From UBA1259 sp045654165 (GTDB lineage: Bacteria; Bacillota; Clostridia; Christensenellales; Borkfalkiaceae), in contig JAZOMV010000037.1 of NCBI GenBank assembly GCA_045654165.1, forward strand, positions 4,338 through 68,337: DNA of 64,000 nt, given 5' to 3'. The notes below the pieces were generated by a model, which saw only the letters and a list, made by a program, of their open reading frames with translations, had not been told where the DNA came from and ran no database searches. Made by a program: the position numbers and the translations under genes. Shown one piece after another: positions 43,178 through 52,483 of the stretch (the first letter of the stretch is position 1; every line of letters starts with the position of its first letter).

Positions 43178-43966
43178 TTATTTTCTCTTATTTAGTTTTT
43201 GTTGGCTCATCCAAACTTTCATTACCAAAGACGTTGGTAAAAGTTTTACAAGCATAAGTTGTAGTTTAGTTATCGTGCCGAAAAGCGAAACGGCTTTGCC
43301 TTTCTTGTAATTTTTAATAGCACGCTTAACAATCTTTTTAGGATCGTACATAGCAACGTATTTTTTAACGACGGGATCTTCGGCTTTTTCAATAGCACGG
43401 TTGAAGAATTCCGTTTTTGTCCAGAACGGACAAACTGCCATAACTTTTATGCCTTTATTTTTTAATTCTAGCCTTAAAGCACGGGTAAAATTAAGAACGA
43501 AGGCTTTACTTGCCCCATAGGTGTTTATATACGGAATAGGTTGATAACCTGCAACCGACGCAATATTTATAATCCCACAGCCTTTTTGCATATATTCAAG
43601 CGACAAAATATTCATTGCCACCGTGCCTTTAACGTTAAGGTCTATCATATTCATATTATCGTGATAGCCTATTTTCTCAACCGATTCAAACTTGCCGAAC
43701 CCCGAACAGTTTATAAGCAAACTAATAATCGGTTTTTCATTTTGTAAAATTTGACGATATTCGTCAAAACCTTGTTCGGTAGAAAGATCAAGTGGAATAA
43801 CCTTAACGGGTTTATCAGTCAACTCTTTAAGAGCATTCAACTTGTCAGCGTTTCTCGCAATAACCCAAAACTCATCGAAAGAAAAATCTTTATCGGCAAT
43901 AATGCTATTAAAAAATTCTTTACCTATCCCACTAGATGCACCCGTAATCACGCAAACCTTATTCAT
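43178..43966 (-). CDS. Short-chain dehydrogenase/reductase
   Basis: The 262-residue protein has the classical SDR cofactor motif TGASSGIG at 8-15, NCSGFG for the NAG position near 86-91, and the catalytic Tyr150-xxx-Lys154 in YGASK. The arginine-containing loop after the second strand suggests NADP. The C-terminal basic stretch (KVWMSQQKLNKRK) is similar to membrane-associated members. The substrate is unknown. A hairpin separates it from gltX upstream. Confidence 0.87.
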   Translation of the reverse strand: MNKVCVITGASSGIGKEFFNSIIADKDFSFDEFWVIARNADKLNALKELTDKPVKVIPLDLSTEQGFDEYRQILQNEKPIISLLINCSGFGKFESVEKIGYHDNMNMIDLNVKGTVAMNILSLEYMQKGCGIINIASVAGYQPIPYINTYGASKAFVLNFTRALRLELKNKGIKVMAVCPFWTKTEFFNRAIEKAEDPVVKKYVAMYDPKKIVKRAIKNYKKGKAVSLFGTITKLQLMLVKLLPTSLVMKVWMSQQKLNKRK

Positions 43967-43988
43967 ATAAAACTCCTTATAAAGAAAT

Positions 43989-44008
43989 CTGGCGTTAAAA
44001 AACGCCAG
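43989..44008 (-). terminator. Hairpin between gltX and the SDR gene
   Basis: CTGGCGTT pairs with AACGCCAG around an A-loop, 13 bases beyond the gltX stop. The T-run that follows on the minus strand is short, so it may be a weak terminator. Confidence 0.5.
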
Positions 44009-44020
44009 TTCTAAAAATTA

Positions 44021-45460
44021 TTATTTATTAAGCCAAGAATTAGCAAAATCTATACGGCAAAGAGTTTCTTCTTTCCCCAAAATATCGGCAACTTCGGTTG
44101 CACCACCAGCAGTTGATTCTTTGCCCGTAATAGCAATTCTGGTTATCCATAAAAGCGCTTGTTTTTTGATTTCAAGTTTAGCAGAAAGTTCTACCAACGC
44201 AGAGAACAAGTTAGGATTATTCCAGTCTTCAACGCTTTCTAAAACGCTCTTGATATCTTTAATGATATTTTTTGCAAGGTCAATTGACGCCTTTTGCTTT
44301 TGATTTTCAAATAAAGCAAGGTCAAATTCGCCATATTCTTCTAAGAAATCTACCTTTTCGGGAATTTCTGAGAAAATTTGCACTCTGCCTTTTGCAATGG
44401 CTAGCAACTTATCGTCGTCGTACTTGCCGTAACACTTACTATTTTTCAAGAACGGTAGGGCAAGAGCCTTAAATTCTTCGGTAGACATTGCCTTGATATA
44501 TTCCCCAGAAAGCCATCTCATCTTGGTTTCGTCAAAAATAGCAGGGGATTTACCTATTCCGTCAAGAGAGAAGTTTTCAATAAGTTCTTCAAGGCTCATT
44601 TTTTCTTGGTTGCCCTTAGGACTCCAACCGAGAAGTGCAATATAGTTAACGATAGCCTCTTTAACGAACCCCTTGTTAACGAAATCGGCATAACTTGCGT
44701 CGCCGTAACGCTTAGAAAGTTTGCGTTGAGCGTCTTTCATAATCGGGGGTAAGTGAATATAGAAAGGTCTTTCCCAACCGAAAGCGTCGTACATAAGATT
44801 ATACTTAGGCGTAGAAGAAAGATATTCCGTCCCCCTAATAACGTGGGTGATACCCATTAAGTGATCGTCAACGACGTTTGCAAAGTTATAAGTCGGCATA
44901 CCGTCGCTCTTAATCAAAATACCGTCTTCAATATCTTTATAATCAACGGTGATGTCGCCGTAAACCATATCGTGATACGAACCAACCCCGTTTTCCGGCA
45001 CGTTTTGGCGAATAACGTACGGTTCACCGGCATCTATCTTGGCTTGAACTTCTTCTTTAGAAAGTTTTAAGCAATGCTTGTCGTAACGCATATTCCCGTC
45101 ATCGTCTTTAAGCGACGCAATACGGTCTGTAGAACAGAAACAATAATAAGCCCCACCAACTTCTACAAGTTTTTTAGCGTATTCAAGATAAAGGGATTTT
45201 CTTTCAGACTGAACATAAGGGCCGTAATCACCACCAACGTCCGGACCTTCGTCGTACATAATCTTAGAATCACGCATGGTGTCGTAAATAATTTCTACCG
45301 ATCCGTCGACGTAACGAGCAGTATCGGTGTCTTCAATTCTCAAAACGAAATCGCCACCTGCTTGTTTAGCAAACAAAAAGCCGTAAAGAGCCGTGCGAAG
45401 CCCCCCTATATGCAAATATCCCGTAGGGCTAGGTGCAAAACGAGTTCTAACTTTATCCAT
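44021..45460 (-). CDS. gltX: Glutamyl-tRNA synthetase
   Basis: The 479-residue class I synthetase has PSPTGYLHIGG at 10-20, the KMSKS-type loop KLSKR near 249, and the zinc-type cysteines YCFCS with KHC near 106-133. It charges tRNA-Glu (and, in organisms lacking GlnRS, also tRNA-Gln). ATG overlaps the radC stop (TAATG) and GGAGG lies within radC, so translation is coupled to it. Confidence 0.97.
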   Translation of the reverse strand: MDKVRTRFAPSPTGYLHIGGLRTALYGFLFAKQAGGDFVLRIEDTDTARYVDGSVEIIYDTMRDSKIMYDEGPDVGGDYGPYVQSERKSLYLEYAKKLVEVGGAYYCFCSTDRIASLKDDDGNMRYDKHCLKLSKEEVQAKIDAGEPYVIRQNVPENGVGSYHDMVYGDITVDYKDIEDGILIKSDGMPTYNFANVVDDHLMGITHVIRGTEYLSSTPKYNLMYDAFGWERPFYIHLPPIMKDAQRKLSKRYGDASYADFVNKGFVKEAIVNYIALLGWSPKGNQEKMSLEELIENFSLDGIGKSPAIFDETKMRWLSGEYIKAMSTEEFKALALPFLKNSKCYGKYDDDKLLAIAKGRVQIFSEIPEKVDFLEEYGEFDLALFENQKQKASIDLAKNIIKDIKSVLESVEDWNNPNLFSALVELSAKLEIKKQALLWITRIAITGKESTAGGATEVADILGKEETLCRIDFANSWLNK

Positions 45461-46197
45461 TAATTTTTTCCTCCATAATTAGCCGATAAAATTTTATTAA
45501 TGTCGGCATCTCGCTTAATCTTGTCAAGCAACCCTTCGCTACGAAAACTGTAAAGGTTATTTTTGGACAAAATTACGTGATCAAGCAATTCAACGCCGTG
45601 TAACGAACAAATAAGGTTTATCTTTCCCGTTGCAGAAATATCTGCGTTGCTAGGAAGACAAGAACCGAAAACGTGATTGTGAACAAGCACCAAAAAGGCA
45701 GGCTTGTGCACGGTAAAATATTTAACCAAGTCGTTAGTATTAGTCCCAACCGAAAGCATGCTAGAACTATCATAGGTAAACGAAACGAGTTCTAAATACT
45801 TTTTATCAAGCAAAACCATTTCGCAACTTTCCGTTTCAAGATACGAAAACCTTGCTTTTAGCGTTTGATAAAGTCGCTCGGGTGTGGAAAAATCTATTTT
45901 TTCCAACTTAGGTTTAGATCTTTCAACTATTTCAGAAACCGTGCGAATTAACGCAACCGTTTTTATACCCACACCATCAACCGAAAGTAATTCTTCTTCA
46001 GTCGCCGAAAAGACGGCACTAATACTGCCAAAAGTTTTTAATAATCGGTGAGCAAGTGGGTTAACGTTAATTCTTGGAATACTATAAAACAACAAAGATT
46101 CTAAAATCTCATGGTCATCTAACGCTTGCGAAGAAGCTAAGATTTTATTAGTCAACCGTTTACGGTGACCTTGATGAATATCACGTTCGTCACTCAT
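45460..46197 (-). CDS. radC: RadC/YsxA family JAMM-domain protein
   Basis: The 245-residue protein has an N-terminal helix-hairpin-helix region (SVDGVGIKTVAL near 72-83) and a JAMM/MPN metal site HNHVFGSCLPSNAD with His173, His175, Ser183 and Asp186. Most RadC proteins read HNHPSGxPxPSxxD, so the residues between the metal ligands are unusual although the ligand spacing is kept. Its cellular role is unclear, despite the old name. It forms an operon with gltX. Confidence 0.87.
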   Translation of the reverse strand: MSDERDIHQGHRKRLTNKILASSQALDDHEILESLLFYSIPRINVNPLAHRLLKTFGSISAVFSATEEELLSVDGVGIKTVALIRTVSEIVERSKPKLEKIDFSTPERLYQTLKARFSYLETESCEMVLLDKKYLELVSFTYDSSSMLSVGTNTNDLVKYFTVHKPAFLVLVHNHVFGSCLPSNADISATGKINLICSLHGVELLDHVILSKNNLYSFRSEGLLDKIKRDADINKILSANYGGKN

Positions 46198-46320
46198 ACT
46201 ATTAATTTTAACATAAAAGAGAAAAAAAGCAAAATAAAAAATTTATTTTAAATATTTTAATGTTATTTTTTCAAAAATAATATATAATGTTTATATCAGC
46301 GTTTAATAATAGGTGCATAT

Positions 46321-47592
46321 ATGAAATATTACAACGAATTTTTAACCGATCTAAAAAACGTTCTATCCATAAACAGCGTACAGTCTACCCCACTTCCCAA
46401 CAAACCGTTCGGAGAGGGCGTTTATAAGGCGTATTCGGAATTTTTAAAAATAGCCGAGAACATGGGCTTTGAAACACACGACTACGACGGGTATATAGGC
46501 GAAGTCGTTTTCGGGCAAGGTCAAGAAGTCGGCATTATCGGGCACGTTGACGTCGTTCCCGAAGGTTCGGGGTGGAGCGTTCCCCCGTTTGATCTTACTC
46601 TTAAAGACGGGTATTATTACGGTAGGGGAATAGCAGACGACAAAGGCCCTCTTCTTGCATCGTTATACGCATTGAAAGAACTTAAAGAAAGTGGCGTGCC
46701 CGTAAATAAAAAATTCCGTCTTTTTATCGGCACGAACGAAGAAACGGGTTGGAAAGACGTTGAATATTACCAAACGATAAACTCTTTCCCCAAATACGGT
46801 TTTTCACCGGACGGAAACTTCCCCGTATCGTACGCAGAGAAAGGGGTTACCGTAGTAAAATTCAAATTGAACCAACTAAAAAACTTTTACGATATTAAAG
46901 GTGGTATCGCCGTAAACGCCGTTCCTGCAATAGCAACTTGCAAGGCAACGCCTAACGGAATAAATTTAGAACTCTTAAAAAAACACGGTCTAATTCTAAA
47001 AGACGATAACCTAATAGAAAGCCACGGCAAAGCCTCTCACGGCGCACAGCCCCAACTTGGAATAAACGCTTTCTCGGCGTTGTTTAACTATTTTAAGGAC
47101 ATGGGCGAATCGGTTGATATGGTAATAACTAACGTTTTAGGCGACGGCACGGGGATTAAAAAATTACAAACCGAACAAGGCTGTTTGACCTTTTCGTTCA
47201 ACCTAATAAATCAAGTTAAAGACGGCTACGAATTAACGGTGGATTGTAGAATACCTGCACCGTTGCAAACGCCCGACATAATTCCTTACCTAGATAAAAT
47301 GGGCTTGCCTTACACGGCGAAAGAATCCCACCCTGCCGTAATGGTTGAAAAAGACGGGTGGCTTGTAAACTCGCTCGTTTCGGCTTACCAAGAAATTACG
47401 GGCGAAAAGGCAACCCCCGTTTCCCTTTGTGGTAGCACTTTTGCAAGAGTGTTTGAGCAAGGTGTAAGTTTTGGCGCAGAGTTTGAAGGGGTTTCAAACA
47501 ATTTGCACGACCCAGACGAAAATATTTCCGAACAACACCTTAATAAACTTTACCAAATATATAAAAAGGCCCTGTTCAACCTTGCAAAATAA
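46321..47592 (+). CDS. Sapep/PepV-type metal-dependent dipeptidase (M20)
   Basis: The 423-residue peptidase has metal ligands in GHVDVVPEG (His75, with Asp77), GRGIADDKGP (Asp106 or 107) and GTNEETGWKD (Glu140, Glu141). These are typical of M20 dipeptidases such as PepV and Sapep. It would hydrolyse small peptides in the cytoplasm. The lid domain holds SHGKASHGAQPQLG. An AGGTG ribosome site lies 6 bases before ATG. Confidence 0.92.
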   Translation: MKYYNEFLTDLKNVLSINSVQSTPLPNKPFGEGVYKAYSEFLKIAENMGFETHDYDGYIGEVVFGQGQEVGIIGHVDVVPEGSGWSVPPFDLTLKDGYYYGRGIADDKGPLLASLYALKELKESGVPVNKKFRLFIGTNEETGWKDVEYYQTINSFPKYGFSPDGNFPVSYAEKGVTVVKFKLNQLKNFYDIKGGIAVNAVPAIATCKATPNGINLELLKKHGLILKDDNLIESHGKASHGAQPQLGINAFSALFNYFKDMGESVDMVITNVLGDGTGIKKLQTEQGCLTFSFNLINQVKDGYELTVDCRIPAPLQTPDIIPYLDKMGLPYTAKESHPAVMVEKDGWLVNSLVSAYQEITGEKATPVSLCGSTFARVFEQGVSFGAEFEGVSNNLHDPDENISEQHLNKLYQIYKKALFNLAK

Positions 47593-47698
47593 AAAATTTG
47601 TTGTAAAATCAACTTTTGCGTGATTTTTTAAATAATTTTCAAGGTTTTTATGATATAATCATAAAGTAGTATTTTTCTAATGACGATAGAGGTGGGCA

Positions 47699-48913
47699 AT
47701 GGCAGAGAAAACCAAAAATAAAAAATGGATAAAATTTCGCCACAGAGTAGGCAGAAATTTAGTTTCTGCCTACGTTTCACCCATTGCTAAGCATAAATAC
47801 CATGCTAAAGTAGAAAAATTCAAAGCGCAAGGCAAACGCCCTTATCTTATCGTGCTAAACCACCAAACTGCATACGATCAGTTTTTCGTGGGCATGGCGT
47901 TTAAAGGTCCCGTTTACTACGTCGCTACCGAAGACTTGTTTTCTATGGGTTTAGTTTCTAAAATTATCAATTATTTAGTTGCGCCCATACCGATAAAAAA
48001 GCAAACTACGGATATGCGTGCCGTTATGGCGTGCGCAAAAATCGCAAAGGAGGGTGGCACTATCGCCCTTGCGCCTGAAGGCAACCGTACCTATTGTGGT
48101 AGAACTTTAGACTTTAAGAAGTCGATAGTTAAACTTGCTCGCCTTACCAAACTACCTATCGCCATTTTCAAGATAGAAGGTGGCTACGGCGTTCAACCAA
48201 GATGGTCGGACAAGGTGCGTAAAGGCAAAATTCACGCTTACGTGTCTAAAGTCCTTGAACAAGAAGACTACGCCAAAATGACCGACGACCAACTCTACGA
48301 TTTCTTAAAGCAAGAACTTTGGCAAGACGAAAGTGGGGATACGGGTATTTATTATTCCAAACGCTCGGCTGAATACCTTGAAAGGGTGGTTTACGTTTGC
48401 CCTGACTGTGGACTTACCACCTTTATAAGCAAAGGTCAAATTATTACCTGTGAAAAATGTGGCAAACAAATACGCTACACGGAAACTAAGGCGTTGGTTG
48501 GGGAAAACTGTCAATTCCCGTTCAAAACCATTTCAGAGTGGTACGATTATCAACTTTCGTTCATTAACGGGTTAGATTTGCAAACGCTTACCCAAACCCC
48601 CGTATATACGGATAAAGTAAGGTTTTCAGAAGTAATCCTTTATAAACGCAAACGCCTAATAGATAAAAACTCAACGGCTAACCTTTACGGCGATAGAATA
48701 ACTATAAACGGCAAAAAAGCCGATTTCGTATTCTCTTTCGATAATTTAGACGCCGTAACCGTTCTAGGTAAAAACAAGGTTAACGTGTACTTTGACGGAA
48801 AAGTTTATCAAATAAAAGGCGACAAACGCTTTAACGCTTTGCGCTACGTAAACTTCTTCCATAGATATCAAAACACCAAGGAGGAAAACACCGATGGATT
48901 TTTGGGGCTCTAA
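47699..48913 (+). CDS. PlsC-like acyltransferase with zinc ribbon and C-terminal domain
   Basis: The 404-residue protein has an acyltransferase domain with the HX4D motif LNHQTAYD (His55, Asp60) and APEGNRTYCG as the second substrate block. This fits 1-acylglycerol-3-phosphate acyltransferases of phospholipid synthesis. From about 225 it carries a zinc ribbon, CPDCGLTT with CEKCGK, and then a beta-rich domain of about 120 residues. These are not part of standard PlsC. The stop overlaps the symporter start by 20 bases, so the two are coupled. Confidence 0.8.
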   Translation: MAEKTKNKKWIKFRHRVGRNLVSAYVSPIAKHKYHAKVEKFKAQGKRPYLIVLNHQTAYDQFFVGMAFKGPVYYVATEDLFSMGLVSKIINYLVAPIPIKKQTTDMRAVMACAKIAKEGGTIALAPEGNRTYCGRTLDFKKSIVKLARLTKLPIAIFKIEGGYGVQPRWSDKVRKGKIHAYVSKVLEQEDYAKMTDDQLYDFLKQELWQDESGDTGIYYSKRSAEYLERVVYVCPDCGLTTFISKGQIITCEKCGKQIRYTETKALVGENCQFPFKTISEWYDYQLSFINGLDLQTLTQTPVYTDKVRFSEVILYKRKRLIDKNSTANLYGDRITINGKKADFVFSFDNLDAVTVLGKNKVNVYFDGKVYQIKGDKRFNALRYVNFFHRYQNTKEENTDGFLGL

Positions 48914-50285
48914 CGTATGGTCGGTGCTTAGCATCATAACCATATTACTAACAAGTTTAATCTTATCTAACATATTAAAAAGGGTTATCCCTTTTCTTCA
49001 CAAATCGCTAATTCCCACACCCGTTCTAGGTGGGCTTATTCTCTTAATAATCTCGTCTATATACACGGCTGTAACCGACGTGAATTTGTTTAACACCGAA
49101 GCGTTCGGTTCAGGTGGGTTAGACGTTTTAGAAATTATTACCTACCACGCATTAGCGCTTGGTTTTATTGCTCAAACCTTAAAAATTTCCGAACGCAAAC
49201 TCACGAAAAAGCGTACTGTAGAAATATTTAACACGGGCGTAACCACGGTATCAACCTACCTATTACAAGCCGTTTTAGGTTTGGGTATAACCATATTCGT
49301 TTCCACTTTCATTATAAAAACTCTTTTCCCTGCGTCAGGCGTGCTTCTTTGTTTCGGGTTCGGTCAAGGCACGGGACAAGCGCTTAACTTTGGCACTATT
49401 TATCAATCGTTGGGCTTTAACGGTGGGGCAGACTTCGGCTTGTCGGTAGCGGCTCTCGGGTTCTTGTGCGCAAGTTTAGGTGGGGTTATATACCTTAATA
49501 TATTAAAGAAGAAAAACAAACTCAAAACCCTTGAAAACAATCAAACCCCCGTTGCAAAAATAATAGACGAAGGTGGCGATACTTCTAACGGCAGTATTGA
49601 TAAACTTACCTTTCAGGTTGGCTTAATCGCAGTTGCTTACGCTATGGCTTACGGCATTATGTACGGCTTAGGCGAACTCTTACCCGGTATGAAAGCCACT
49701 ATTTATGGATTCAACTTCCTTTTCGGCGTAATCACGGCAACGCTAGTTAAAATTGCGTTTAACCTATTCTATAAAAAGTCTAAGGTTAAAAAGCAATACC
49801 AAAACAACTACTTGTTATCCCGAATAAGTAATTTCTCATTTGACATAATGATAGTTGCAGGTATAGCGGCAATTCGCCTAGAAGCCATTTTACAATACTG
49901 GCACATATTACTCGTTCTCTCTGTGGTTGGTTTGGTTTCAACTTTCTTATACAATAAATTTATCGCAACCAAATTCTTCCCCGAATACAAAGAAGAACAA
50001 TTTATGGCAATGTACGGTATGCTCACGGGGACTGCGTCTACGGGAATTATGCTTTTAAGAGAACTTGACCCCGAATTCAAAACCCCCGTAAACGAAAATC
50101 TCGTTTACCAAAACTTGCCTGCGATAGCGTTCGGGTTCCCGTTGATGCTACTTGCAAACCTTGCGCCAACCGATCCGTTATTAACGCTCGGAATACTGTT
50201 TGCTTTCTTTATCGTAATGAACGTTATCTTGTTCCGTTCGTTTATTTTCAAAAGACGCAAGTCGAAAAGGAAAGAAAATGAATAA
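48894..50285 (+). CDS. gltS: Sodium/glutamate symporter, GltS family
   Basis: The 463-residue protein has about ten membrane helices and the GltS features LIPTPVLGGLILLI, FGFGQGTGQALNFG and, near the end, MLTGTASTGIMLLREL with LPAIAFGFPLMLL. Family members take up glutamate with sodium. The start is inside the plsC-like gene with AAGGAGG 10 bases upstream. The C-terminus is a basic tail. A terminator follows at 50295. Confidence 0.82.
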   Translation: MDFWGSNVWSVLSIITILLTSLILSNILKRVIPFLHKSLIPTPVLGGLILLIISSIYTAVTDVNLFNTEAFGSGGLDVLEIITYHALALGFIAQTLKISERKLTKKRTVEIFNTGVTTVSTYLLQAVLGLGITIFVSTFIIKTLFPASGVLLCFGFGQGTGQALNFGTIYQSLGFNGGADFGLSVAALGFLCASLGGVIYLNILKKKNKLKTLENNQTPVAKIIDEGGDTSNGSIDKLTFQVGLIAVAYAMAYGIMYGLGELLPGMKATIYGFNFLFGVITATLVKIAFNLFYKKSKVKKQYQNNYLLSRISNFSFDIMIVAGIAAIRLEAILQYWHILLVLSVVGLVSTFLYNKFIATKFFPEYKEEQFMAMYGMLTGTASTGIMLLRELDPEFKTPVNENLVYQNLPAIAFGFPLMLLANLAPTDPLLTLGILFAFFIVMNVILFRSFIFKRRKSKRKENE

Positions 50286-50294
50286 ATAAAAATC

Positions 50295-50321
50295 AAAAAA
50301 CGGCAAATACGCCGTTTTTTT
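50295..50321. terminator. Terminator after gltS
   Basis: AAAAAACGGC pairs with GCCGTTTTTT around AAATAC, followed by more T. Confidence 0.82.
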
Positions 50322-50322
50322 G

Positions 50323-50351
50323 TTGCAAAAATTATCTTTTTATTGTAAACT
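50323..50351 (+). promoter_or_regulatory. Promoter of the amino-acid kinase gene
   Basis: TTGCAA, a 17-base spacer and TAAACT, about 30 bases before the start codon at 50381. Confidence 0.55.
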
Positions 50352-50380
50352 ATTCCTATCCAGAACAAAGGAATGCAATT

Positions 50381-51205
50381 ATGAATTTCGATATTGAACT
50401 CGTCGGCAAAATCGGCTCGATGGCACTTATTGACAAACAGAGTAATATTCTAGACTATACTCTTATAGCAAGACTTTCTTCAGAATTAAAACCCGGATAT
50501 ATCTGGATAACTAGTGGTGCAGTAGAAACGGGGCGTTTAGATTACATTAAACGCACGGGCAAAGAACTCAAAGGCAATCAAGAAGACGTTAAAACCGACT
50601 ATTCGGCACAAGGTCAAGCAATACTTATGTCTACCTACCGTCAGTATATAGACTCTAAGTATTCTTTGCGCCAAGTTCTCGTTGAACACCAACATTTTAA
50701 CGACGAACAAAAAAGAGAACACCTTAAAGCAATGCTTTTAAGATGCCGTGAACAAAACGCAATCCCTATCATTAACTATAACGACGCAGTTAGTACCGAA
50801 GAAAGCCGTAGGTTTGAAATTCAGTCGCTAAAAAGCAAGAAAAGTAAGGTTGTAGAGTGCGTGGATAACGACGAAACGGCTTCTCAAATCGCTTGCTTGG
50901 TTAAAGCGAAAAACCTTTTAATCTACACTAGTGCAGACGGAATTTATAAAGATAGCAAAAATCCTGAAACGTTAATCAAGGAAATTTCAGGCAAAGACGT
51001 TTACGAAGTTTTAGACAATATTACTGAGTGCGAAAACTATTGCAACGGTGCTTCAAGAGCAGGGGCAAACGGAGCGAAAGCCAAGTTAGAATACGTTAAG
51101 GACGCAGTTAAACAAGGCACTAAAGTTATAATAGCATCGGCTAAATATTCAATAAAAGATCTTCTTTCGGGCAAAGCGCCTGCAACGAGAATCGGAGTTA
51201 AATAG
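50381..51205 (+). CDS. Amino-acid kinase, glutamate 5-kinase-like, without PUA domain
   Basis: The 274-residue protein has the amino-acid-kinase fold with VGKIGSMALIDK at the start (cf. VKIGS of glutamate 5-kinase), the glycine loop ITSGAVETGR, and VDNDETASQIACLV and YTSADGIYKD for the substrate and ATP sites. It resembles ProB kinases but lacks the C-terminal PUA domain, and no proA follows. It may therefore be a glutamate 5-kinase or a related kinase of another substrate. AAAGGAATG lies before ATG. A terminator follows at 51218. Confidence 0.75.
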   Translation: MNFDIELVGKIGSMALIDKQSNILDYTLIARLSSELKPGYIWITSGAVETGRLDYIKRTGKELKGNQEDVKTDYSAQGQAILMSTYRQYIDSKYSLRQVLVEHQHFNDEQKREHLKAMLLRCREQNAIPIINYNDAVSTEESRRFEIQSLKSKKSKVVECVDNDETASQIACLVKAKNLLIYTSADGIYKDSKNPETLIKEISGKDVYEVLDNITECENYCNGASRAGANGAKAKLEYVKDAVKQGTKVIIASAKYSIKDLLSGKAPATRIGVK

Positions 51206-51217
51206 AAAGAAAGATTG

Positions 51218-51250
51218 CTACTTGTTTTAAGTAGCCGTCTTTTTCTTTTT
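51218..51250 (+). terminator. Terminator after the amino-acid kinase gene
   Basis: GCTACTT pairs with AAGTAGC, with a T-rich tail. Confidence 0.65.
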
Positions 51251-51271
51251 TATAGACAAAAGGAGTAAAAA

Positions 51272-52069
51272 ATGAAACGCAAGTTAGGTATTGTTGCAGA
51301 ATGTATAATTGATAATTCGCCCGTTGATAACCTTGACCTTATAAAGGGAGAGGGGTTTGAGAGTTTCTTTTCAAAAAGCACGGATGCAAAAACTATATTC
51401 GCCCTTAAAAATAAGGCAGAAAAACTTGGGCTCGACTTTGACTTTATACACGGGCCGTACGGACAAAATTTCCCCATAAACACTTTTTGGTTGGATAGTG
51501 AAGACTATAAGTTTACCTATAACGCATATAAAAACACAATAGATAACGCCCGTGATTGTGGGGTAGAAGGAATTATTATGCACGTGAGTAGTGGTTGGTT
51601 TCCACCACCTCTTTCTGATATAGGGATAGAAAGGTTTAACGAACTTGCAGAATACGCTAAATTTAATAAAGTTCTTTTAGCGTTTGAAAACCAACGCAAG
51701 CCCGACTATTTGAAAAGAGTTTTTGATAAAGTAAAAAACAACGAATTCGTAGTTTTTTGTTTTGACTGTGGGCATGCAAACTGTTTCACCCCCGATTTTC
51801 CCGTTATGGAAACTTTTGGTTCGCTTATAAAATACACGCATTTTCACGATAACTTTGGCAAAGTAACCACCACGCACGACGATTTACACCTTTTGCCGTT
51901 CGACGGAAATAACGACTTTGAAAAAATAATAAGCCAACTAGACGAATTTAATTACACGGGCTCTATTATGCTAGAAATTTCAGACAAAGCCTACGATATA
52001 AAAGGCGAAAACTTCGTAAAAGAAGCGTTTAAGCGTGCAACACGGCTAAACCAACTTAGTAAAAAATAA
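51272..52069 (+). CDS. TIM-barrel sugar phosphate isomerase/epimerase-like protein
   Basis: The 265-residue protein has the AP_endonuclease_2/xylose isomerase-like barrel, with metal-site segments DFIHGPYGQNF (His and Asp), GIIMHVSSGW, LLAFENQRKPD, CFDCGHANCF, KYTHFHDNFG and MLEISDKAYD. Such proteins act as epimerases or isomerases of sugars or cyclitols, or as endonuclease IV relatives; the substrate cannot be told. AAAAGGAG precedes ATG. Confidence 0.82.
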   Translation: MKRKLGIVAECIIDNSPVDNLDLIKGEGFESFFSKSTDAKTIFALKNKAEKLGLDFDFIHGPYGQNFPINTFWLDSEDYKFTYNAYKNTIDNARDCGVEGIIMHVSSGWFPPPLSDIGIERFNELAEYAKFNKVLLAFENQRKPDYLKRVFDKVKNNEFVVFCFDCGHANCFTPDFPVMETFGSLIKYTHFHDNFGKVTTTHDDLHLLPFDGNNDFEKIISQLDEFNYTGSIMLEISDKAYDIKGENFVKEAFKRATRLNQLSKK

Positions 52070-52125
52070 TTTTTATCGTGAATAATTTAAAAATCCCTGC
52101 ACATAATACTATCAAGGGGGAAGTT

Positions 52126-52309
52126 ATGAGAGATAAAAAGACAAATAAGACGACCGGCAAAGCTCAAAACAAAAGCAAAACGACCGGCACGCAAAACGCC
52201 AAGAATTGCAAATAAGTTTATTAGCGATTTTGACGTACAGGGTTCTTATACCGGCGTAAATTCAGAAGATATTTACGAAAAGCCGATACAAGACGCAGAC
52301 GATTTATAA
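52126..52309 (+). pseudogene. Small gene split by a +1 frameshift (GSYTGV...DADDL type)
   Basis: A frame of 29 codons starts at ATG 52126 with an AAGGGGG ribosome site and ends at TAA 52213-52215. In the +1 frame just before that stop, the sequence continues as SDFDVQGSYTGVNSEDIYEK and ends DADDL with TAA at 52307-52309. That ending resembles a conserved tail of short clostridial proteins as I recall them (GSYTG... DADDL), while the second part has no start codon of its own. The two halves therefore look like one gene of about 60 residues broken near 52200-52215. A true or programmed frameshift, or a sequencing error, are alternatives. The N-terminal half is basic and Lys/Thr/Asn-rich. Confidence 0.5.
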
Positions 52310-52399
52310 ACTCTGTAAAATGAAACCTTAAGAGAAAAGGCGAAAGGTTCAATCACACTTAATAAACCTATAAAATATGATATTTTATAATTAAAAAAA

Positions 52400-52432
52400 G
52401 CGATTGATTACAAAAATCTATCGCCTTTTTTC
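52400..52432 (+). terminator. Terminator before rnpB
   Basis: GCGATTGAT pairs with ATCTATCGC (one mismatch) and is followed by TTTTTT. Confidence 0.65.
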
Positions 52433-52445
52433 CTTTTATAAACGC

Positions 52446-52474
52446 TTTACATTTAGAAAAAAAAAGTTTATAAT
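52446..52474 (+). promoter_or_regulatory. Promoter of rnpB
   Basis: TTTACA, a 17-base spacer and TATAAT; the RNA is predicted to start near 52482. Confidence 0.7.
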
Positions 52475-52483
52475 GTAATTCCT

